Below are positions 1-6,850 of a DNA stretch of 64,000 bases, piece by piece (positions within the stretch are counted from its first letter, which is position 1; each line of letters opens with the position of its first letter). The stretch comes from Arminella tubonensis (GTDB taxonomy: Bacteria > Pseudomonadota > Alphaproteobacteria > Rhizobiales > Rhizobiaceae): contig NZ_PCDP01000061.1 in assembly GCF_003240585.1 (NCBI RefSeq), forward strand, positions 1 to 64,000, given 5' to 3'. Under the pieces are notes generated by a model. The model was given only the letters and a program-made list of their open reading frames with translations. It was not told the origin of the DNA and did not search any database. The position numbers and the translations under genes are program-made.

Positions 1-287
1 TTCGGGCCGAGCAGGCAGCGGCACAGGGAAACGCGGCGAATGCAGCGCATTTCCTGGAACAGTCTGATGCCTATCTGGACGCGAAATACGCCGAATTCGC
101 CAAATACAACTACGATCTGATTATCGTCCAGCAGGACGAGCCGCTCTGGACCGACCACGTGCTTGGGCAGGCGCGCTTTGCAGCAGTGCTTGCGGCCTAC
201 CATCCCATCGCCAGGGATGCACGGTTCATTGTGTATGGCCGCAACGTTGCCGTCGGCGGTGGTTCGAGCGCTCAGGGCAATTCCTGA
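1..287 (+). CDS. C-terminal fragment of an unrecognised protein
   Basis: A reading frame is open from base 3 to a TGA at 285-287, giving about 94 residues of a protein whose start lies outside the window. It is mostly Ala/Gln/Glu-rich helix followed by a segment reading YDLIIVQQDEPLWTDHV and a Gly/Ser-rich tail. I do not recognise a family. Codon use is ordinary for the genome. The next feature downstream is a tRNA, so this is the last gene of its transcription unit. Confidence 0.55.
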   Translation, partial: RAEQAAAQGNAANAAHFLEQSDAYLDAKYAEFAKYNYDLIIVQQDEPLWTDHVLGQARFAAVLAAYHPIARDARFIVYGRNVAVGGGSSAQGNS

Positions 288-501
288 ACGCTCGACTGAG
301 ATGCTGAAACTCGAGCCATTTGCATCCCTTGCTCAAAATGCCCGATATTTACTTGAAGAACCCCGGCGTCCCGCATTTGCGTCAACATAATCGGCAGCCA
401 AAAAAATCAAAAATCGTCACAAATGCTATTGCGGTTTTTTGCGGTTGCGCATAAATCACGGCCACCGAACGCGACGGGCGAAAACGCACCGTTTCAGCGA
501 A

Positions 502-577
502 GGGCGATTAGCTCAGTTGGTAGAGCGCCTCGTTTACACCGAGGATGTCGGGAGTTCGAGTCTCTCATCGCCCACCA
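502..577 (+). tRNA. tRNA-Val (UAC anticodon)
   Basis: This is a 76-nt cloverleaf with the acceptor arms GGGCGAT and ATCGCCC. The D arm contains AGCTCAGTTGGTAGAGC, the anticodon loop carries TAC within CCTCG-TTTACAC-CGAGG, and the T loop contains the GTTCGAGTC motif. The CCA end is encoded (575-577). No duplicate of the 3' end was seen nearby, so there is no sign of an element integrated at this tRNA. Confidence 0.96.
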
Positions 578-905
578 TTCCCTTTAAAATCAAAGACTTT
601 GACCTTGGATTTCGCCGGTGGGCCATCCGAGTGAGACATTTGTCTTGCTTGATCCGACCTATCTCCTGAAGTCTACGTTCAGGTTCCAGGTCCAGACATC
701 GATGGTATCAGGGCCCACGCCCTCCGCGTTAGGTCGCGGCATGGGGAACATCGGCCTCCTGAGAGCCTAGCGCTTGCTTCCGCCTTTTTTCAGCATGGCG
801 TTCCGAACAGGAAAAGCACCCTATCCAAAATCGGTAACCGTCACCCCCCGATTGAACAATTAGCCAGACCGCGATCCGGCTTGCTATATTGCCGATCACG
901 CTTCC
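578..905. other. Intergenic stretch without a recognisable gene
   Basis: About 330 bases lie between tRNA-Val and the methyltransferase gene. The possible reading frames on either strand are short and do not resemble proteins. A CTATAT hexamer near 881 could be a -10 element for the downstream gene, but no convincing -35 partner is visible. Confidence 0.5.
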
Positions 906-1727
906 GTGAACAGATGCAGGTATGCGATGCTCGGGCTTATACATCACTTTATACATCATCTTTCTCTTCTTTCTCTGCCGATAGCGAATGCATGGCGCTA
1001 TCACTACGTATTTCCCAAATCGCTTGCGACTTGCCGCGGCATATATGACACCTGGCGGGAGGCGAAGACAGCTTCAGAGAGCAAGCATCCGCTGCGCAAA
1101 ACGACGGATATCGTGACGTTTCGCGCGCCCAAAGGGGTGCGCATCCACCCTCTTCGGGAACGTGACTATCCCATTCTTGTCCATATGCAGCGCCTATTGC
1201 GACCCGATACCAAAATTCTCAATCTCGGCGGAAGCCTGGCGAAGGAATACTGCAGTTACAGGGAGTTGATCCAAATACCGGATGGCGTCGAATGGCGCAT
1301 TTGCGAGGTTCCCGAGGTCGTTGCGGAAGGACAGAAGATGCTTGAGCAGGGTGACTATCCCGGCCTCAGCTTCACGACCGAAATCGATGGGGAGGCGGAC
1401 CTGTTTCTCAGCTGCGGAGCGCTGCAGTATCTGGAGCCGACCTTGCCGGAGCTTCTGCAAACACTCGATCGCTTGCCTTCCGATGTGTTCATCAGCCGAG
1501 TGCCCATGCAAAGCCGTGTAGACAGGTACTACACCGTGCAGAATATCGGTAGCAAGGCCGTGCCATACCGGATCGAAAATGAGGATCGCTTCATTGCCGA
1601 AATGGGCGAACTTGGCTATCGGCTCGTCGACGGGTGGCGGGATACAAGGAAGTTGATCGTCCCATATCATTCGCACGGCACCGTCGAAGGCTATTTGGGA
1701 TTCTACTTTGCCCGCTCCGGTTCGTAG
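906..1727 (+). CDS. TIGR04325-family methyltransferase
   Basis: This is a 273-residue protein resembling the TIGR04325 class of putative S-adenosylmethionine-dependent methyltransferases found in polysaccharide loci. Visible features are the N-terminal aromatic segment YVFPKSLATCRGIYDTW, a Rossmann-type glycine motif ILNLGGSLAKEY near residue 100, and the following VEWRICEVPEVVAEG segment that normally marks the second strand and acidic ribose contact. The usual glycine motif of the family is richer in Gly (GGG), so cofactor binding is inferred. The start is uncertain: Met-8 is an alternative. The convergent neighbour is a GT4 glycosyltransferase, which suggests a shared role in modifying a surface glycan. 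The substrate is unknown. Confidence 0.65.
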   Translation: MNRCRYAMLGLIHHFIHHLSLLSLPIANAWRYHYVFPKSLATCRGIYDTWREAKTASESKHPLRKTTDIVTFRAPKGVRIHPLRERDYPILVHMQRLLRPDTKILNLGGSLAKEYCSYRELIQIPDGVEWRICEVPEVVAEGQKMLEQGDYPGLSFTTEIDGEADLFLSCGALQYLEPTLPELLQTLDRLPSDVFISRVPMQSRVDRYYTVQNIGSKAVPYRIENEDRFIAEMGELGYRLVDGWRDTRKLIVPYHSHGTVEGYLGFYFARSGS

Positions 1728-1901
1728 CCTCGCGACAAGGTGTTGAATTGGCGCCCTGCGGTGGACAGGGATCATGATCGCAGCGGCATGACGGGAAGGC
1801 GGTTGCGGGTCTGATCGTCGCGGGCAATTCCGTTCGCAAGACGCGGCGCGGCCGTGAAACGGTATAAGTGCGTTTGGGATACTGCGGAGATCGCGTCGTC
1901 G

Positions 1902-3017
1902 CTATCGGCCCGGACAGCATTCTCGATAGAGCCCCGCATAGGCGCTTCCCATACGTTCCGCCGTAAAGTGCTCCTCGTATCGCAGGCGAGCGGCGGCTCC
2001 GAACACATCTGACATTTCGCGATCATGCCCAAGCCTGGTCATCGCGGCCGCGAGTGCCGTTGGATCGTTGGGCGGCACAACCAGTCCGGTCTTTCCATCC
2101 AGATTGACGAAACTCGTGCCCGTACCGATCTCGCATGAAACCATCGGTTTGCCTGACATGGCCGCCTCGACCAGCGACAGGCCGAATGCCTCGGAGCGGA
2201 GGTGGGATGGGAAGACGAGACCGATACTGAGTTCCAGAAGCGCTGTCTTGTCGGTGTCCGACAACGCGCCGAGAAAGAAGACATTGGTCAGGTTATGTTC
2301 GCTCGCGTAAGCTTTCAACTGGGCCTCCATCGGCCCTCTGCCTATGATGACGATATCGAGGTTCGTCTGCTTTGCCGCCTCCAGAAGGATGTGGGCGCCC
2401 TTGTAGTAGCGCAAGACGCCGACGAAGAGGAAGAACGGCTTGGGGAAACGCGCTCGCCAGCGCGCCTTGTCCTGCTCCCCTGCCCTCGGATAATCGGCTT
2501 CATCAAGGCCGAGCGGGATGACAGTCGTCTTCTGTCTGTAGCGCTGCAATACTTCGCTTGTCGCCAAGTAATTGGGAGAGGTCGCCACAATCGCGTCGAC
2601 GCTGCCAAGGAAGCGATGCATCAGCGGCTTGTAGAGCTTGAGCAGATATTTCTGTTTCACGATGTCCGAGTGGTAGGTCACAACAGTCGGCTTCCCCGGA
2701 GGAATGGCAAGATGAACAATGTCCATCATCGGCCAGGGAAAGTGATAGTGGATGATGTCGGCCTTGCTGCCCAATTCCCGAAACCGGCTGAAGACGTCGC
2801 GCGAAAAGCCTGTGGACGCAAATTCAAAGTCGAGCGTGGCTTTATGGGCCATGTGACCATCACGCTCGACGGTGCTTTCTTCCGGAGTTTTACTGAGAGA
2901 AAGAACGTCCGATTCTATCCCATGTTCGACGGTGCTTCTTGCGATCGCATTGATGGTCCGCTCGACTCCGCCGAAGGTGTCAGGCCAGTATGTCTTGAAG
3001 AAATGTAGAACCCGCAT
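1902..3017 (-). CDS. Glycosyltransferase family 4 (GT-B fold)
   Basis: This is a 371-residue retaining glycosyltransferase of the GT4 group, which transfers a sugar from a nucleotide-sugar donor to a surface glycan or lipid-linked acceptor. The N-terminal acceptor domain opens with MRVLHFFKTYWPDTFGGVER, where the GG is the typical GT4 loop. The C-terminal donor domain has FLFVGVLRYYKGAHILLEA and the E-x7-E signature in SEAFGLSLVEAAMSGKP. I chose the start at 3017 because it is preceded by GGGAGC at the right distance; an upstream in-frame start would add 21 unlikely residues. It converges on the methyltransferase gene. Donor and acceptor cannot be read from sequence. Confidence 0.85.
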   Translation of the reverse strand: MRVLHFFKTYWPDTFGGVERTINAIARSTVEHGIESDVLSLSKTPEESTVERDGHMAHKATLDFEFASTGFSRDVFSRFRELGSKADIIHYHFPWPMMDIVHLAIPPGKPTVVTYHSDIVKQKYLLKLYKPLMHRFLGSVDAIVATSPNYLATSEVLQRYRQKTTVIPLGLDEADYPRAGEQDKARWRARFPKPFFLFVGVLRYYKGAHILLEAAKQTNLDIVIIGRGPMEAQLKAYASEHNLTNVFFLGALSDTDKTALLELSIGLVFPSHLRSEAFGLSLVEAAMSGKPMVSCEIGTGTSFVNLDGKTGLVVPPNDPTALAAAMTRLGHDREMSDVFGAAARLRYEEHFTAERMGSAYAGLYRECCPGR

Positions 3018-3203
3018 TTTGCTCCCATGCCGGAGTATCTGATGTCCGATACCAGGCTTCAGTTCTCGTCGACGTAGCAATCCGGACGCCGCCTCTGTGA
3101 TACGCCCCGCTTCCAGGGGAGTTGCCGAAGCCGATATAAACAGAAGCGCGGAAAATAGTAGCCTGTGTCACTCAGGCAGAAGAAATATTGAAAAATTATA
3201 CCG

Positions 3204-3277
3204 TGGCTGGGGCGCCTGGATTCGAACCAGGGATGACGGTACCAAAAACCGTTGCCTTACCGCTTGGCGACGCCCCA
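3204..3277 (-). tRNA. tRNA-Gln (UUG anticodon)
   Basis: Read on the minus strand this is a 74-nt tRNA starting TGGGGCGTCGCCAAGCGG, with anticodon arm ACGGT-TTTTGGT-ACCGT (anticodon TTG), T loop GGTTCGAATCC, acceptor pairing TGGGGCG/CGCCCCA and an encoded CCA (3204-3206). Confidence 0.95.
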
Positions 3278-3438
3278 CCGGGAGATTTTGGCTGAGCACT
3301 TGTGCTGCCAAATCGACGCCTGATTAGCAAAGGTCGCCTGCGGTCACAATCACTAAGTTTTGCAGCGGTGTATATTTCTGTGCGGCATTCCAGTCGCTAT
3401 GCTAGGTCTCGAGGCTTCAACACCGCTCTGGAGACAGG

Positions 3439-3735
3439 ATGAGCCAGTATCGCGCCCGCCCGCCCGCCATTCCCACGACCTTGATCGACGATGCGGTCGT
3501 TCGCGTCACCCGCTGGGATTTCGAGCCGGGCGCCGATACCGGCCATCATGTGCACGGGCTCGGCTATGTCGTCGTGCCGATGACGGATTGCCAGTTTCTG
3601 CTCGAGGAGGCGAATGGCGAGCGGCGGGTCGATGTTTTAAAGGGCGCGGCCTACCGGCGCGAGGCGGGCGTCGAGCACAACGTCGTCAATGCGGGCACGG
3701 AGCCGATGTCCTTCATCGAGATCGAATACAAATAG
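3439..3735 (+). CDS. Small cupin-domain protein
   Basis: A 98-residue single-domain cupin. The first cupin motif is recognisable around GADTGHHVHGLGYVVVP, with paired histidines and a conserved glycine; the second is around AGVEHNVVNAGTEPMSFIEIE, whose histidine would complete a metal site. Cupins of this size often bind Fe, Mn or Zn as isomerases, dioxygenases or sensors; which applies here is not visible. The gene is separated by only five bases from the MBL-fold hydrolase downstream, so the two are likely co-transcribed. Confidence 0.8.
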   Translation: MSQYRARPPAIPTTLIDDAVVRVTRWDFEPGADTGHHVHGLGYVVVPMTDCQFLLEEANGERRVDVLKGAAYRREAGVEHNVVNAGTEPMSFIEIEYK

Positions 3736-3740
3736 CAGGC

Positions 3741-4667
3741 ATGCCCTTGTCCATGAGCGTCCCCCAATTCGACCTGAGCTTCGAGCCCTGCTACGGCCGC
3801 GCCGTGCCGGTGGCGCGCGGCGTCGAGCGAATGACTGTCAACAACCCGAGCGCGTTCACCTTTCACGGCACCAACAGCTATATCGTCGGCAGTGGCTCTT
3901 CAGTCGCGGTGATCGATCCCGGGCCGGAGAACGAGGCGCATTTTCAAGCCCTTACGGCAGCGCTTGCCGGCCGGCAGGTGTCGCATATCTTCGTCAGCCA
4001 TACCCATGTCGACCACTCGCCCCTCGCCCGAAGGCTGAGCCAAGCGACCGGCGCGCTCACCGTCGGCGAGGGTCCGCACCGTGCCTCCCGCCCGCTGCAC
4101 GAAGGGGAGGTCAACCCGTTTGCCGAGAGCGCCGATACCGGGTTCATGCCCGACATCGCGCTTGCCGACGGCGAAAGCATCGCCGGCGACGGCTGGCAGC
4201 TGACCGCACTGCTGACACCGGGGCATACGGCGAACCATGCAGCCTTCGCGCTCGACGATACGGGCATCGTCTTTTCCGCCGACCACGTCATGGCATGGGC
4301 GACCTCGATCGTGGCGCCGCCCGACGGCTCGATGGCCGACTACATGGCCTCGCTCGAACGCATGCTTGCGCGCGACGACCGCATCTTCTTTCCAGGCCAT
4401 GGCGGACCGGTGAAGGACCCCTCCTCCTTCATGCGGGGCCTCAGAACCCACCGGCGGATGCGCGAGCGAGCGATACTGGAGCGGATCAAGGCGGGCGACC
4501 GGCTGATCCCCGACATGGTCAAGGCGATCTACCGCGACACCGATCCACGGCTGCACGGCGCGGCGGCGCTGTCTGTCCTTGCGCATATCGAGGACCTCGT
4601 GGAGAAGGACCTCGTCGAGACCGACGGCCCGCCGGCGCTGACGGGGGTGTATCGGCCGGTGGGGTGA
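3741..4667 (+). CDS. MBL-fold metallo-hydrolase
   Basis: A 308-residue metallo-beta-lactamase-fold hydrolase. The metal-binding motif HTHVDHSPLA is near residue 90, a further histidine lies in TPGHTANH, an aspartate in FSADHVM, and a late histidine in FFPGHGGPV, so all ligands for a dinuclear zinc site are present. The C-terminal segment from about residue 235 is helical (RTHRRMRERAILERIKAG) and resembles the winged-helix cap of the LACTB2/RNase-related and quorum-quenching-like groups. Start at 3741 (MPLSM) is chosen because the longer frame reads through the cupin gene; Met-5 is an alternative. Substrate unknown. Confidence 0.85.
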   Translation: MPLSMSVPQFDLSFEPCYGRAVPVARGVERMTVNNPSAFTFHGTNSYIVGSGSSVAVIDPGPENEAHFQALTAALAGRQVSHIFVSHTHVDHSPLARRLSQATGALTVGEGPHRASRPLHEGEVNPFAESADTGFMPDIALADGESIAGDGWQLTALLTPGHTANHAAFALDDTGIVFSADHVMAWATSIVAPPDGSMADYMASLERMLARDDRIFFPGHGGPVKDPSSFMRGLRTHRRMRERAILERIKAGDRLIPDMVKAIYRDTDPRLHGAAALSVLAHIEDLVEKDLVETDGPPALTGVYRPVG

Positions 4668-4697
4668 GGTTCTAGGCGGAAAGCAGTTGCCTCTCGC

Positions 4698-4834
4698 CCA
4701 GGCACCCCCCTCTGTCGGCCGGGCCGACATCTCCCCCACAAGGGGGGAGATTAAGATGCCGAGGGCGCGGCAAACTCCAAATCTCCCCCCTTGTGGGGGA
4801 GATGTCAGCGAAGCTGACAGAGGGGGGCGCCTGG
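4698..4834. repeat. Rhizobial palindromic mosaic repeat, family 1 copy 1
   Basis: A 137-bp intergenic element with two nested palindromes. Its outer arms are CCAGGCACCCCCCTCTGTC and the near-complement GACAGAGGGGGGCGCCTGG; an inner pair is ATCTCCCCC-ACAAGG-GGGGAGAT. A second copy lies at 13664-13789. It sits between the convergent ends of the MBL-hydrolase and DUF1499 genes and resembles RIME/RPE-type rhizobial elements. It could fold as a transcript-end hairpin. Confidence 0.85.
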
Positions 4835-4860
4835 GTGCGAGGCGAAATGGAACACAGGCG

Positions 4861-5778
4861 TCACCCGCCGGAGATACCCATCAATTCTGCATCGAGCGCC
4901 TTCAGATAGGCCTCGGCGATGCCGGCGCTGAGCCCGAGGTCGTGGGGGCCGTAGCGGGAGGCGACGCGGATGTCGACCAGGGTGGTTTCGGCCTCTTCGC
5001 GCAGGCGGATAACGACGTCGAAGTGGAGGCCTAGAATTGTGGTGCGCTTCTCGCCCTGCAGCGTGACGTCGGAGTTCTGCTGGATCAGCGACGCCACTTC
5101 GTCCTCGACGGCGGGGCGCGGGGTGGGGATGGGCACGATATCGGGCGCGTCGCTGACACCGCTTTCGTCAGTCGCCCGTGGCTTCACCCGCTTCGCCGGC
5201 TTGGCCTCTGGTTCATCATTGGCGGCGCCGTCGACCTTGGTGATCCTGATGCCGTTTTCCTTGGCCACCTCGCGTGCGGCCTCCAGCACGCGGTCCATCG
5301 CCCCTTCATAGCGGCGGCCTGTCAGCGCCGGGTAGGCCTCGGCCTGCATCTCCCGAACGCTGGCGCTGATGTTCTGGTCGTGCGGCAGCCAGATCTGCTC
5401 GGCATGCGGCGGCACGAGCCATGGCGGCGCATCGGCAAGATCGGTCGAGACGTCATAGATCGCCGGGCGCGTGACGTAGCGCTCCACTCCATAACCGACG
5501 AGCGCCAGCGGCAGTGCCGCATAGACCAGCGCCTTGAAGGCCGAAACGCCGCCCTCGGCGCCGCGCTGCCACAGTTGCATGAGGCCCGCTAGCGCGAGCA
5601 ATACGGCCAGCGCGGCGACAACTGCCGATATCAGCAAGAACAGCACGAAATAGGGCGTTTCAAGCGGGCCGAACCGATGGCCGAGCAGCACCACGATACA
5701 CAGGACCAGCGCGAAAGCCGCAACCAGGCGCGAGGCGCGCGCGGCATGCGAAACGGGACGATCGAAACGAATGGTCAT
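4861..5778 (-). CDS. DUF1499-domain membrane protein
   Basis: A 305-residue protein with a hydrophobic N-terminal third containing about three membrane helices (residues 15-35, 42-65, 80-98), followed by a soluble DUF1499-type domain. The domain is interrupted by a charged, proline-rich linker (about residues 180-225, NDEPEAKPAKRVKPRATD). The C-terminal part ending LHFDVVIRLREEAETTLVDIRVASRYGPHDLG is characteristic of DUF1499. The function of this family is not established. Start at 5778 is chosen since the upstream extension is basic and non-homologous in style. It stands alone. Confidence 0.75.
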   Translation of the reverse strand: MTIRFDRPVSHAARASRLVAAFALVLCIVVLLGHRFGPLETPYFVLFLLISAVVAALAVLLALAGLMQLWQRGAEGGVSAFKALVYAALPLALVGYGVERYVTRPAIYDVSTDLADAPPWLVPPHAEQIWLPHDQNISASVREMQAEAYPALTGRRYEGAMDRVLEAAREVAKENGIRITKVDGAANDEPEAKPAKRVKPRATDESGVSDAPDIVPIPTPRPAVEDEVASLIQQNSDVTLQGEKRTTILGLHFDVVIRLREEAETTLVDIRVASRYGPHDLGLSAGIAEAYLKALDAELMGISGG

Positions 5779-6038
5779 CAAGGGCTCGTCGGCGCGGCGG
5801 CTCTCATTCCGCACGAGACGGTCTCGCCGCACAAGAGAATCTCGTGGATGGAACACACTCTGTTTAGTGCAAGACCGGACGAAAACAAAACGATTGTCTC
5901 GGGGCGCGACTACGGCGATCGTCGGCAACAATAGCGAGCGCTCGGGCGCTCATTACATGAGAACTTGCTTAAATGTCCAAAAAGGGTCATTCTGACGGCG
6001 TTTTACTTGGCCTTTGAGGGACTTGAGGAGAACCAGCG

Positions 6039-6452
6039 ATGCTTTCTCAGGACTTAGCCGTACCGCAGAAGCCTGCCAGCGCCGCGCCGACCGGCGATGC
6101 GGACAACCCGCATCTGCCTCTGGAGCTGTTGGAACTGGAGTTGTCGCTCGAGGGATTCGAGGGCGGCGAACAGGGTTTTCGCGAGGCCGTCCGCAAAGCC
6201 GCCACCGAGGTCGGGGGCGACTTCCTGTTCGATCTTCCCGCTGAAGGCCTTGTAGCCGATTGCCACCGGCTTGCCGTCATCCGCATTCCGGCCGAGGGCG
6301 ACACGATGCGGGTCGTTCTGGCGATGCTGGACGACGACCGTGCTGAAATCCACCTGCATGAACCCGATGAAACGACGGAGCATCTGGTTCGTTTCGCCGA
6401 CGCGTTCGTCGATGTCATACAGCGCCTGCCCGAGCAGTTGCGGGACTCTTGA
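6039..6452 (+). CDS. Conserved hypothetical protein, acidic
   Basis: A 137-residue acidic soluble protein without a recognised domain. It has a leucine/glutamate-rich helix (LPLELLELELSLEGFEGGEQ) and a beta-rich core (LAVIRIPAEGDTMRVVLAML) followed by a helix at the C-terminus. An AGGAG ribosome-binding site lies nine bases before the ATG, which supports the plus-strand frame over the overlapping minus-strand frame, whose translation is low-complexity and lacks a ribosome-binding site. No signal peptide or membrane segment is seen. It stands alone ahead of a small lipoprotein gene. Function unknown. Confidence 0.6.
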   Translation: MLSQDLAVPQKPASAAPTGDADNPHLPLELLELELSLEGFEGGEQGFREAVRKAATEVGGDFLFDLPAEGLVADCHRLAVIRIPAEGDTMRVVLAMLDDDRAEIHLHEPDETTEHLVRFADAFVDVIQRLPEQLRDS

Positions 6453-6556
6453 TCTCAACCTTAAATCGTGATTAGCATCTGTGCGTCGATGGATTGACGA
6501 GTGCAGTGCGTTGCCCATCTTCCATTGGAATATGCTTTAGTTCCAGGGAGACCATC

Positions 6557-6838
6557 ATGCGCGTCCAAGCCGTCCTTCCATCCATTGCGCTTGCCCTGGC
6601 GCTTTCGGCCTGCCAGACGATCACACCGGAAGAGCAGCGCACCCGCGACGTACAGACCTGCAGCGGCTACGGCTTCAAGCGGGGCAGCGATGGTTTCGCC
6701 AACTGCCTGTTGCGGCTCGACCTCGACCGGCGGGCGGATGCGCGCAGCTTCCGCGACAGCAATGACGATTTCTTCTGGGGCGGGCCGACCGTCATTGTCG
6801 GCGGCGGCTACTATGGCGGACACCGTCACTGGCACTGA
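6557..6838 (+). CDS. Small lipoprotein
   Basis: A 93-residue predicted lipoprotein. The signal peptide MRVQAVLPSIALALALSAC ends in a lipobox (LSAC) with the acylated cysteine at residue 19. The mature part has two further cysteines (QTCSGYGF, ANCLLRLD) and a Gly/His/Tyr-rich tail. This layout is common in rhizobial envelope proteins of unknown role. The ATG at 6557 follows AGGGAG, so the in-frame start 21 codons upstream is not used. It converges on ppdK, 12 bases away. Confidence 0.75.
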   Translation: MRVQAVLPSIALALALSACQTITPEEQRTRDVQTCSGYGFKRGSDGFANCLLRLDLDRRADARSFRDSNDDFFWGGPTVIVGGGYYGGHRHWH

Positions 6839-6850
6839 CTTGAAGGACGA

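Noticed and set aside
502-577. tRNA-Val as an integration site
   Set aside because: No second copy of its 3' end and no integrase nearby in the window.
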